Part shown: positions 1 to 7,744 of the stretch, piece after piece | Layout: the number at the start of each line of letters is the position of its first letter | Numbering within the stretch: the first letter of the stretch is position 1 | NCBI RefSeq assembly: GCF_025717515.1 | Contig: NZ_JAJIRN010000007.1 | Location: 248,001 to 312,000, forward strand | DNA length: 64,000 bases | DNA from: Roseateles oligotrophus | GTDB taxonomy: Bacteria; Pseudomonadota; Gammaproteobacteria; Burkholderiales; Burkholderiaceae_C | Direction: 5' to 3' | Translations under genes and position numbers: made by a program | The notes under the pieces: generated by a model | What the model was told of the DNA's origin: nothing | Databases searched by the model: none | What the model saw: the letters and a program-made list of their open reading frames with translations, nothing else

Positions 1-174
1 TTGGTGATACACGGTGAGGTCGACGATGTGGTGCCGCTTGCCTCGGTGCTCGACTGGGCGCGGCCACAAGCGCTCCCGGTTGTCGTCGTGCCAGGTGTCG
101 GGCATTTTTTCCATGGCCAGTTGCCGCTGCTCAAAAACATCATTGTGCGCAATTGGCAGACTTTGCAGATTTGA
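1..174 (+). CDS. alpha/beta hydrolase, C-terminal fragment
   Basis: Only the last 57 codons are in the window; the 5' end lies upstream. The visible piece reads LVIHGEVDDVVPL, then PGVGHFFHGQ near the end. This is the usual C-terminal layout of alpha/beta hydrolases related to dienelactone hydrolase: an acidic catalytic residue after a GxxD-type turn, and the catalytic His in a GxxHFFHG loop. The substrate cannot be told. It stops 29 bp before the carboxypeptidase start, on the same strand. Confidence 0.7.
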   Translation: MVIHGEVDDVVPLASVLDWARPQALPVVVVPGVGHFFHGQLPLLKNIIVRNWQTLQI

Positions 175-203
175 TTCTTCCCCCTGGTGTTCGAGACCCC
201 CTG

Positions 204-1352
204 ATGAAACGATTGATTGTCTTTGTGCTGGCCGCTGCCGGCGCGTTTTCTGTTCACGCTCAGGCGCCTCAACCGCCCGAGGTTGCCGCCCGCAGCTTCT
301 TGCTGCTGGACATGACGGCCAACAAGGTCTTGACCGAGCGCGATGCCGACACCCCTAACGACCCGGCCTCACTGACCAAGCTGATGACCGCCTATGTGGT
401 GTTCGGCGCGCTGCGCGACAAACGCCTGACGCTGGACCAGACCCTGACGATCTCCAAGCGAGCCTGGGATGAGCGCAAGGGCGATCCGTCTTTTATGTTC
501 ATCGACACGACGATGACGCCCAAGGTGGATGAGTTGCTGCGCGGCATGATCATCCAGTCCGGCAATGATGCGTCGGTCGCCTTGGCCGAAGGTGTGGGTG
601 GCACGGTGGAGCAATTCGTGGCGATGATGAATCGCCAGGCGCAGGCCTGGGGCTTGAAGAATACCGAGTTCAAGAACGTCACCGGCATGACCGAACCGGG
701 ACATCGCAGCAGTGCACGCGATCTGTCCGTCATCGGCTCCAACCTGATTCGTGACTTCCCCGAGTTTTATGCCTATTACTCGCAGCGCGACTTCACCTTC
801 AACAAGATTCGCCAAGACAACCGCAATCTGCTGCTGCGCCGCGACCCCAGCGTCGACGGCATGAAGACCGGCTATACCGAGGCGGCCGGCTACTGCCTGG
901 TGGCCAGTGCGCAGCGTGAATTCCCCAATGGCAAGCGCCGTTTGCTGAGTGTGGTGATGGGTACGGCCTCCAAGGAAGCCCGCGCCAGCGAAAGCCAGAA
1001 GCTGCTGAACTGGGGCTATTCGGCCTTCGACGCGGTGCGTTTATTTGACAACGGCCAGGCGATCAATACCGTGCCGGTGTGGAAAGGTGCTGTCCCAGAA
1101 GCGAAGCTGGGTGCGAGCGGACCGGTGTTTGTGGCGGTGCCACGCGGTGAAGGCGGCAAGTTGCAGACCAAGGTCGAGCGCACCGACCCGCTGGTCGCGC
1201 CGCTGACCAAGGGTCAGCGTGTTGGAACGCTGAAGGTCACCACGGCGACCGGTGCTGCCGTGGCCGAGGTGCCCTTGGTGGTGCAAGAGGCGGTGCCCAT
1301 GGCGGGGATTTTTGGCCGCGCTTGGGATGCGATCCGACTCTGGATCAAGTGA
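204..1352 (+). CDS. dacC: D-alanyl-D-alanine carboxypeptidase (PBP5/6 type, peptidase S11)
   Basis: Low-molecular-weight penicillin-binding protein that removes the terminal D-Ala from peptidoglycan pentapeptides in the periplasm. The 382-residue product starts with a Sec signal peptide (MKRLIVFVLAAAGAFSVHAQ). It carries all three serine-active-site motifs: SLTK at residues 56-59 with nucleophile S56, SGN at 119-121 and KTG at 221-223. The region after about residue 270 fits the beta-rich PBP5 C-terminal domain, and the end (IFGRAWDAIRLWIK) looks like the amphipathic membrane anchor of this family. An in-frame ATG lies 51 bp upstream, but this start puts the signal peptide at the N terminus. 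The next gene makes or uses D-amino acids, which fits a cell-wall theme. Confidence 0.93.
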   Translation: MKRLIVFVLAAAGAFSVHAQAPQPPEVAARSFLLLDMTANKVLTERDADTPNDPASLTKLMTAYVVFGALRDKRLTLDQTLTISKRAWDERKGDPSFMFIDTTMTPKVDELLRGMIIQSGNDASVALAEGVGGTVEQFVAMMNRQAQAWGLKNTEFKNVTGMTEPGHRSSARDLSVIGSNLIRDFPEFYAYYSQRDFTFNKIRQDNRNLLLRRDPSVDGMKTGYTEAAGYCLVASAQREFPNGKRRLLSVVMGTASKEARASESQKLLNWGYSAFDAVRLFDNGQAINTVPVWKGAVPEAKLGASGPVFVAVPRGEGGKLQTKVERTDPLVAPLTKGQRVGTLKVTTATGAAVAEVPLVVQEAVPMAGIFGRAWDAIRLWIK

Positions 1353-1401
1353 GCAAACAGGGCGGCGCGGAACCAAGCTTTGGGCGGATCAGGAGAGCAG
1401 C

Positions 1402-2280
1402 ATGAATAACGCATTACCCGATGTCTTTTGCTATTTGAACGGTGAGTACACGCCCTTGGCGGAGGCCAAGATCTCGGTGATGGACCGGGGTTTCATCTTT
1501 GGTGATGGCGTTTATGAAATGCTGCCGGTCTATGACCGGCTGTTGTTTCGTTTCGAGAGTCATATGGACCGCTTCGAGCGCAGCATGGCCAAGCTGCGCA
1601 TTGCCAGCCCGCTGTTGCGTGCCGAGTGGTTGGACATTGCCCGCAAGCTGGTGTCCAAGGTGGAGGCCGATGATCAATGGGTATATTGCCAAGTGACACG
1701 AGGCGTGGCGCCGCGCAACCATGTAATGCCGAGCCATATCAAGCCGACCTTGTTCGCCTACAGCATCCCGGCCAAGCCAATCTCGGCGGACGAGCGCCAT
1801 CACGGCGTGGCTTGTATCAGCGCACGCGACTTCCGCTGGGAGCGCGGCGACATCAAGAGCACTTCGCTGCTCGGCAATGTGCTGGCGCGGCAGATTTCGG
1901 CCGATCAAGGTGTGGCCGAGACCATTCTTCTGCGCGATGGCTTCCTGACCGAGGCTTCGTCCTCCAATGTCTGGATCGTCAAGGAAGGCGCCTTGCTGGG
2001 GCCACCCAGGAGCGAGCATGTGTTGGAGGGGATTCGGGTCGAGCTGTTGAAGGAGTTGTGCGAAGAGATGGGCATTGGCTACAAGCTGCGGCCGATCTCA
2101 GAGGCTGATCTATTTTCCGCCGATGAAATCATCCTCAGTTCGGCCACCAAGGAGGTGCTGCCGGTGACGACGCTGGATCACCAAGCGGTTGGCCATGGCG
2201 CTCTGCATGGCAAGCCCGGCCCGGTTTACGCGCGGCTGTACGAGGCCTACCAGCGTGCCAAGTTATTGCAATCCATTTGA
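1402..2280 (+). CDS. dat: D-amino acid aminotransferase (PLP fold type IV)
   Basis: PLP enzyme that interconverts D-amino acids and 2-oxo acids, for example D-Ala with 2-oxoglutarate to D-Glu and pyruvate. The 292-residue length matches the family. The early MDRGFIFGDGVYE block (residues 27-39) is typical of class IV aminotransferases, and RGDIKSTSLLGNVLA contains the likely Schiff-base lysine, K152. LTEASSSNVWIV is the phosphate-site loop. The start is set by an AGGAGAG ribosome site eight bases upstream. It lies 49 bp after the D,D-carboxypeptidase and is probably co-transcribed with it. A branched-chain aminotransferase is the main alternative, but length, motif and context favour D-amino acids. 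Confidence 0.88.
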   Translation: MNNALPDVFCYLNGEYTPLAEAKISVMDRGFIFGDGVYEMLPVYDRLLFRFESHMDRFERSMAKLRIASPLLRAEWLDIARKLVSKVEADDQWVYCQVTRGVAPRNHVMPSHIKPTLFAYSIPAKPISADERHHGVACISARDFRWERGDIKSTSLLGNVLARQISADQGVAETILLRDGFLTEASSSNVWIVKEGALLGPPRSEHVLEGIRVELLKELCEEMGIGYKLRPISEADLFSADEIILSSATKEVLPVTTLDHQAVGHGALHGKPGPVYARLYEAYQRAKLLQSI

Positions 2281-2287
2281 ATGAGCC

Positions 2288-2590
2288 ATGAGTAATTTGC
2301 CCCCGATGAATTTACCGCCCGACATTCCGCCCGAGCAGTCGCTGATCGAGTACCCATCCAAGTTCCCGATCAAGGTGATGGGGTCGCACGTGGAAGGTTT
2401 TGTCGAGGCCATCGTGATGGTGGCGCGGCAGTTCGATTCCGAGTTTGATGAGCAGACCATCGAACGCAGGCCCAGCAAGGCCGGCAACTATCTGGGCCTG
2501 ACCATCACCGTGACGGCGACCAGCCGCGAGCAGCTGGACGAGCTTTATCGGACGCTGAGTACGCATCCGATGGTGAAGATCGTCCTTTAA
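2288..2590 (+). CDS. ybeD: YbeD family protein (DUF493)
   Basis: Small cytosolic protein of 100 residues in the YbeD/DUF493 family, which has an ACT-like alpha/beta fold. The segments YPSKFPIKVMG, SKAGNYLGLTITVTATSREQLDELYRTL and HPMVKIVL are characteristic. It starts 7 bp after the aminotransferase stop, so it is probably in the same transcript. In many proteobacteria ybeD lies between a D,D-carboxypeptidase gene and lipB-lipA. That arrangement is largely kept here, with a Sel1 gene inserted on the other strand. The biochemical role is not established, although the link to lipoate genes is recurrent. Confidence 0.9.
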   Translation: MSNLPPMNLPPDIPPEQSLIEYPSKFPIKVMGSHVEGFVEAIVMVARQFDSEFDEQTIERRPSKAGNYLGLTITVTATSREQLDELYRTLSTHPMVKIVL

Positions 2591-2600
2591 GCCAGGCGCT

Positions 2601-3272
2601 TCAGGTCGTTGGCTCCAGCGCCAGTCGCTGATCCAACTCGATCAGCTTGCTCGGCGCCGCTTCGTCGCCATTGCGGGCGGCGATGTCGTACCAATAGCGC
2701 GCCAGGCGCAAATCGACCGGCAGGCCCAGCCCCGTTTCATACATCGAGGCGAGCAGGTATTGCGCGCCAACATCGCCGGCATTGGCCGCTTCACGGAACC
2801 AGCGCGCCGCCTGTTTCATGTCCAGCGCCGCGCCCCGACCCAGGTAATAGGCGGTGGCCAGCGCCACTTGTGCGTCGACGCTGCCATGCTCGGCCGCGCG
2901 GGCATACCAGACCGTCGAAGTGGCCAGTTCGGGTTTGCCCAACAGGCCTTGCTCGTACAGTTGGCCCAGCGCCAGCTCGGCGCGCACCAGACCCTTGGCG
3001 GCGGCGCGTTCCAGCAGACGCTTGGCCTCGCGCGGATTCGGTTTGGGCAACTCGGCGCGCAAATGCATCATCGCCAGGTTGTAGTCGGCCAGGGGTTCTC
3101 GTTTGGCCGAGAGCGCGGTGAAGCTGCGCGCTGCTGCCTTCAGGTCGCCGGCCTCATAGGCCGCGACAGCCTGCTCCAGTGGCGTCGCTACCGTCTCGGC
3201 CCGTAAAGGACTGCCGACCAGCGCCGCCCACAGGAGGGTTGCTGCAAAAGAGGACTGAAGGCGAATGGTCAT
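2601..3272 (-). CDS. secreted Sel1-repeat (TPR-like) protein
   Basis: 223 residues with an N-terminal signal peptide (MTIRLQSSFAATLLWAALVGSPLRA), so probably periplasmic. Most of the mature part is Sel1-like repeats of about 36 residues. Examples are AKGLVRAELALGQLYEQG, HGSVDAQVALATAYYLGRG and AGDVGAQYLLASMYETGLG. Sel1 repeats form alpha-solenoids that bind other proteins, and no catalytic motif is visible. The gene is convergent with ybeD (10 bp between stops) and divergent from lipB. Function is unknown. Confidence 0.85.
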   Translation of the reverse strand: MTIRLQSSFAATLLWAALVGSPLRAETVATPLEQAVAAYEAGDLKAAARSFTALSAKREPLADYNLAMMHLRAELPKPNPREAKRLLERAAAKGLVRAELALGQLYEQGLLGKPELATSTVWYARAAEHGSVDAQVALATAYYLGRGAALDMKQAARWFREAANAGDVGAQYLLASMYETGLGLPVDLRLARYWYDIAARNGDEAAPSKLIELDQRLALEPTT

Positions 3273-3344
3273 GGGTTTCCTTGGCGTTTGGGCGGCAACG
3301 TTAACTCAGTCTGAGTCGGCCCGGTTTTCACTGCCCTTACAGTC

Positions 3345-3362
3345 GGGCGCTAATATTCGCCC
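3345..3362 (+). promoter_or_regulatory. possible lipB core promoter (TAATAT -10)
   Basis: A TAATAT hexamer at 3351-3356 lies six bases before the lipB ATG, inside a short inverted repeat (GGGCG / CGCCC). No Shine-Dalgarno sequence is visible before this ATG. If TAATAT is the -10 box, lipB mRNA would be nearly leaderless. The -35 region is weak, so this is tentative. Confidence 0.3.
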
Positions 3363-4034
3363 ATGATTGTTGTGAAAAACCTAGGTCGTGTTGATTACGA
3401 ACCGACCGTCGAGGCCATGCGAGCCTTCACCGAGACGCGCGGCCCCGATGCCGCCGATGAGCTGTGGCTGTGCGAGCACCCACCCACCTATACCCAAGGC
3501 CTTGCCGGCCGCGCCGACCATGTGCTGCAGGCCGCTGGCATTCCGGTCGTGCAGACCAACCGCGGCGGTCAGGTCACTTATCACGGCCCCGGGCAGGTCG
3601 TGGCCTATCCGCTGCTGAATCTGCAGCGGCTCGGCTACTTTGTGCGCGAGTATGTGTTCCGGCTTGAGTCGGCGGTGATCCAAACGCTGGAAGTCTACGG
3701 CATCACCGGCCACCGCGTCGCCGGCGCGCCGGGCATTTATGTGCGTTTGGATGACCCGCACAGCCACGCGGCGCTGACCGGCCCGGTCGATCCGCTCAAT
3801 CCTTTCGCGGGCTTGGGCAAGGTCGCCGCACTCGGCATCAAGGTCAGCCGCCATTGCACCTACCACGGCGTCGCCTTGAATGTGTCTATGGATTTGCAGC
3901 CCTTTGCCGGCATCAACCCTTGTGGTTACGCAGGCTTGGCGACGGTGGACCTCGTTACACTTGGGGTTTTTGCGGATTGGCCGACTGTGGCCGAGCGCTT
4001 CGGGGAGCGGCTACAAGCCCAGCTGGAGCGCTGA
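3363..4034 (+). CDS. lipB: octanoyl-[acyl carrier protein]:protein N-octanoyltransferase
   Basis: LipB moves the octanoyl group from acyl carrier protein to the lipoyl domains of 2-oxoacid dehydrogenases and GcvH. The 223-residue protein has the diagnostic [18 protein letters not shown] block. The [23 protein letters not shown] segment contains the conserved catalytic-site Lys. NPCGYAGL near the C terminus holds the acyl-thioester cysteine. lipA follows 22 bp downstream, so the two lipoate steps are encoded together. Start choice is firm because the N-terminal strand begins directly at this Met. Confidence 0.96.
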   Translation: MIVVKNLGRVDYEPTVEAMRAFTETRGPDAADELWLCEHPPTYTQGLAGRADHVLQAAGIPVVQTNRGGQVTYHGPGQVVAYPLLNLQRLGYFVREYVFRLESAVIQTLEVYGITGHRVAGAPGIYVRLDDPHSHAALTGPVDPLNPFAGLGKVAALGIKVSRHCTYHGVALNVSMDLQPFAGINPCGYAGLATVDLVTLGVFADWPTVAERFGERLQAQLER

Positions 4035-4056
4035 ACAAGCATGGAGTTTGGCTGGC

Positions 4057-5043
4057 ATGGCGACCGAGAACATCACTCACGAAGCGAAGACGGGCGAGGC
4101 GTATGACGCCAGCGCCAAACAAAAATCGCAGGCCAAGACCGCCCGAATCCCGATCAAGATCGTGCCGGCCGAAACCCTGAAGAAGCCCGACTGGATTCGC
4201 GTCAAGGCCGGCTCGCCGTCGACCCGCTTCTACGAAATCAAGCAGATCCTGCGCGAGCACAAGCTGCACACCGTCTGCGAAGAAGCCTCCTGCCCGAATA
4301 TCGGCGAATGCTTCGGCAAGGGCACGGCCACCTTCATGATCATGGGCGACAAATGCACCCGGCGTTGCCCGTTTTGCGATGTCGGCCATGGCCGGCCCGA
4401 TCCGCTGGACGAGGCCGAGCCGCTCAATCTGGCCAAGACGATCGCAGCCTTGAAGCTCAAATATGTCGTCATCACCAGCGTCGACCGTGACGACTTGCGC
4501 GACGGCGGCGCCGGCCATTTCGCTGAGTGCATCCGCCAGGTGCGCGAACTCAGTCCTATGACGCAAATCGAAGTGTTGGTGCCCGACTTCCGCGGCCGTG
4601 CTGACCGCGCGCTGGACATCCTCAAGGCCGCGCCGCCGGATGTGATGAACCACAATCTGGAAACCGCGCCGCGCCTGTACAAGGAAGCGCGCCCGGGTTC
4701 CGACTACCAGTTCAGCCTCGATCTGTTGAAGAACTTCAAGGCGGCGGTGCCGGGCGTGCCGACCAAGAGCGGCATCATGGTGGGCCTGGGCGAAACCGAC
4801 GAAGAGATCCTGCAGGTGATGCGCGATATGCGCGCCCACAATATCGATATGTTGACCATCGGCCAATATCTGGCCCCGAGTGGCCACCACCTGCCGGTGC
4901 GCCGCTATGTGCACCCGGACACCTTCAAGATGTTCGAGGAAGAAGCCTACAAGATGGGCTTCAGCCACGCGGCTGTCGGCGCGATGGTGCGCTCCAGCTA
5001 CCACGCCGACCAGCAGGCGCATGGGGTGGTGGCGGGCAGCTGA
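4057..5043 (+). CDS. lipA: lipoyl synthase (radical SAM)
   Basis: LipA inserts two sulfur atoms into protein-bound octanoate. The 328-residue product has the auxiliary-cluster cysteines C74, C79 and C85 ([12 protein letters not shown]). The radical-SAM cysteines are C100, C104 and C107 (CTRRCPFC). The C-terminal RSSYHAD contains the serine that ligates the auxiliary cluster in this family. Reading continues open upstream, but ATG 4057 gives the normal family length. It is followed by a strong terminator, so lipB-lipA ends here. Confidence 0.96.
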   Translation: MATENITHEAKTGEAYDASAKQKSQAKTARIPIKIVPAETLKKPDWIRVKAGSPSTRFYEIKQILREHKLHTVCEEASCPNIGECFGKGTATFMIMGDKCTRRCPFCDVGHGRPDPLDEAEPLNLAKTIAALKLKYVVITSVDRDDLRDGGAGHFAECIRQVRELSPMTQIEVLVPDFRGRADRALDILKAAPPDVMNHNLETAPRLYKEARPGSDYQFSLDLLKNFKAAVPGVPTKSGIMVGLGETDEEILQVMRDMRAHNIDMLTIGQYLAPSGHHLPVRRYVHPDTFKMFEEEAYKMGFSHAAVGAMVRSSYHADQQAHGVVAGS

Positions 5044-5060
5044 ATTTGCTAGCTGAAGTT

Positions 5061-5090
5061 AAAAAGGCGCTGAACTCAGCGCCTTTTTTT
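5061..5090 (+). terminator. rho-independent terminator after lipA
   Basis: The stem AAGGCGCTG / CAGCGCCTT (5064-5072 and 5077-5085) has a 4-base AACT loop and runs into seven T residues. The flanking A-run and T-run can extend the stem to 12 bp. It lies between the convergent ends of lipA and the cyanophycin synthetase gene, and the A-run means it may also work for the minus strand. Confidence 0.9.
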
Positions 5091-5106
5091 GAGCTCAGAG
5101 AGAATG

Positions 5107-7686
5107 TCAGCCTTCCGCGATCCGCTTGGCCAAATGCGCCAAGGCCTCTTCGACTTGATCGACCAGCACCAGACACAAATCACCCGGCTGTAATCGCGCC
5201 AAGGCCTTGTCGATGGCGATGAATTCGCCGCGAATCTCATCGATGAAGCTGGTGCGCTCGGCACCCACCAGGCCCTCGCGCAGCAAGGCCATCACCTCGC
5301 CGTCGGCGCGGCCGCGCTGACAGGCGTCTTCGAACAAGAACACATCATCGAAGGCGGTGCCGAGGATGACGGTTTGCTCGCGGATGTCTTCGTCGCGGCG
5401 GTCACCGGCGCCACTGATGACGACCGAGCGGCGCTTGCCGGGCAGCGCCGTCACTGCGCTGACCAGGGCCCGCATCGCGTCGGCGTTATGGCCGTAGTCG
5501 GCAATCACGGTCGCCCCCCGGTAGTCCATCACATTGAAGCGGCCGGGCGCGTTGTCGGCGTCATTGGCGAAGCTGGCCAGACCACGGCGCACGGTGTCCC
5601 AGTCCAGGCCGATGCCCCAGGCCGCGGCGACCGAGGCCATCGCGTTTTCGACCTGGAAGCCAATCGCGCCATTGCGCGTGATCGGGATGTCGCGCAGCGC
5701 AATGTTCTCGCGCCATGAGCCTTGCGCCGCCACCAGCATGTCGCCGTCGATATAGACGCAGCGCTTGCCCTGGGCACGGTGCGTGGCCATCAGCGGGTGG
5801 TGCCTGTCGGTGGCAAAGAAGATGATCTGGCCCGGGCAGGCCTCGGCCATCTTGGCCACCACCGGGTCGGCGGCGTTCAAGACCGCATAGCCCGAAGCGG
5901 CGACGTTCTGCACGATCACGCGTTTGACCAGCGCGAGTTCTTCCACCGTGTTGAGGAAGTTCATGCCCAGATGATCGCCGGCGCCAAGATTGGTGACGAC
6001 CGCCACTTGGCAGCGATCGAAACCCAGGCCTTCACGCAGCACACCGCCACGCGCGGTCTCAAACACCGCAGCTTCGACGTCCGGGTGCATCAGCACATTG
6101 CGGGCGCTTTTCGGGCCCGAGCAATCGCCGCTGTCGATCTGGCGGCCGTCGACATAGACGCCGTCGGTATTGGTCATGCCGACCTTGAGCCCGCAGGTCG
6201 CGAACAGATGCGCGATCAAGCGCGAGGTCGTGGTCTTGCCATTTGTGCCGGTGACGGCGACGACCGGAATGCGGCCGTCCTCGCTCTTGTGGCCATGGCC
6301 ATAGAGGTGCGAGATGATGGCCTCGCCGACATTGCGGCCCTTGCCATAGCTGGGGCTCAGGTGCATGCGCAGACCGGGCGCGGCGTTGACCTCGACGACG
6401 CCGCCGCTGATCTCTTCCAGTGGCCGCAGCACGCTCTCAGCCACCACGTCGACGCCGCAGACATGCAGGCCGACCACTTGCGCGGCGGCGATCGCACGCG
6501 CCGCCACTTCGGGGTGAACGTCATCGGTGACATCGGTGGCGGTGCCGCCGGTGGACAGATTGGCGTTGTTGCGCAGGATCACGCGTTGGCCCTTTGGCGG
6601 GACCGAGTCGGGGCTCAGGTCTTGCTGCACCAGGCGCGCGACGGCGATGTCGTCGAAGCGGATCTTGGTCAGCGAGGTGGCATGGCCGTCGCCGCGCTTG
6701 GGGTCGGCGTTGACCTTGTCGACCAATTGCTTGACGGTCAGCTTGCCGTCACCGATCACATGTGGCGGGTCGCGGCGGGCGGCGGCAATCAGCTTGTCGC
6801 CGACCACCAGGAGCCGGTAGTCGCTGCCCGGCAGGAACTTCTCCACCATCACCTGGCCGATGTCTTCGGCGGCCTTGTAGGCAATCTCCATATGCTCGCG
6901 GGTGACGACATTGACCGTCACGCCCTTGCCCTGGTTGCCATCGAGTGGCTTGACGACGACCGGCAGGCCGATCTCTTCGGCCACTGCCCAGGCCTCGTCG
7001 ACCGAGTCGACCGGAGCGCCGATGGGCACCGGCACACCGGCCGATTGCAGCAGGCGTTTGGACAGGTCTTTGTCCTGCGCGATCGATTCGCTGACGGCGC
7101 TGGTCGCGTCGACCTCGGCCGCCCAGATGCGGCGCTGCTTGGCGCCCCACCCGAACTGCACCAGGCTGCCTTGGGTCAGGCGGCGGTAGGGCACGCCACG
7201 AGCCAGCGCGGCGTTGACGATGGAGCCGGTCGAGGGGCCGAGACGCACGTCTTCGTCCATCTCGCGCAGCTTGGCCAAGGTCGCATCGGCATCAAAAGCG
7301 CCGCCGTCGCGGGCCGCTTCGACCAGCTTGCAGGCTTCCTCAAAAGCGAGTCGGCCGACATCCTCTTCGCTGTACTCGACCACCACCTGATAGCTGCCGG
7401 CCTCCGAGGTGATGTGAGTCTGGCTGAAGGTCACCGGGCAGCCGGCCTGCGCCTGCAGCGCCAAGGTGGCTTGCTCCAGCACATGGGCGAGCGAGACCGG
7501 CGTGCGGCTGGCGCTGGCCGGCCGCAGGGCGCCGATGCTGGGGAATAGCGCGCGCAGGCGGGCTTCGAAATCGGGCATTTCGGCGATCGACTGTTCGGCC
7601 GGGCTGCAATGCACGACGGCTTCGATGGCCGTGTGGCGGCTCCACATATTCGGGCCGCGCAGGGCGCGGGTGCGAGAGACTTCCAT
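5107..7686 (-). CDS. cphA: cyanophycin synthetase (full length)
   Basis: CphA builds multi-L-arginyl-poly-L-aspartate (cyanophycin), a nitrogen and carbon store, by adding Asp and then Arg with ATP. The 859-residue product has the usual order: N-terminal domain (about 1-160), ATP-grasp domain (LPVVVKPLDGNQGKGVTVNV near 250) and Mur-ligase-like domain. The Mur-like domain has an intact P-loop, VTGTNGKTTTSR, with K484. Start at 7686 is preferred because AGGAAG lies seven bases upstream and the N terminus (RALRGPNMWS) then matches the paralogue. It is downstream of the second cphA copy on the same strand, 58 bp away, and likely co-transcribed. Confidence 0.95.
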   Translation of the reverse strand: MEVSRTRALRGPNMWSRHTAIEAVVHCSPAEQSIAEMPDFEARLRALFPSIGALRPASASRTPVSLAHVLEQATLALQAQAGCPVTFSQTHITSEAGSYQVVVEYSEEDVGRLAFEEACKLVEAARDGGAFDADATLAKLREMDEDVRLGPSTGSIVNAALARGVPYRRLTQGSLVQFGWGAKQRRIWAAEVDATSAVSESIAQDKDLSKRLLQSAGVPVPIGAPVDSVDEAWAVAEEIGLPVVVKPLDGNQGKGVTVNVVTREHMEIAYKAAEDIGQVMVEKFLPGSDYRLLVVGDKLIAAARRDPPHVIGDGKLTVKQLVDKVNADPKRGDGHATSLTKIRFDDIAVARLVQQDLSPDSVPPKGQRVILRNNANLSTGGTATDVTDDVHPEVAARAIAAAQVVGLHVCGVDVVAESVLRPLEEISGGVVEVNAAPGLRMHLSPSYGKGRNVGEAIISHLYGHGHKSEDGRIPVVAVTGTNGKTTTSRLIAHLFATCGLKVGMTNTDGVYVDGRQIDSGDCSGPKSARNVLMHPDVEAAVFETARGGVLREGLGFDRCQVAVVTNLGAGDHLGMNFLNTVEELALVKRVIVQNVAASGYAVLNAADPVVAKMAEACPGQIIFFATDRHHPLMATHRAQGKRCVYIDGDMLVAAQGSWRENIALRDIPITRNGAIGFQVENAMASVAAAWGIGLDWDTVRRGLASFANDADNAPGRFNVMDYRGATVIADYGHNADAMRALVSAVTALPGKRRSVVISGAGDRRDEDIREQTVILGTAFDDVFLFEDACQRGRADGEVMALLREGLVGAERTSFIDEIRGEFIAIDKALARLQPGDLCLVLVDQVEEALAHLAKRIAEG

Positions 7687-7744
7687 GTTTGGTCTTCCTC
7701 GATGCTCTATAAAGTTTGTAGGGTCGCCGGACTTGTCGGCAAGT

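Noticed and set aside
5722-7548. 608-codon plus-strand frame opposite cphA
   Set aside because: High-GC shadow of the cphA reading frame. The product is Asp/His/Val-rich without motif.
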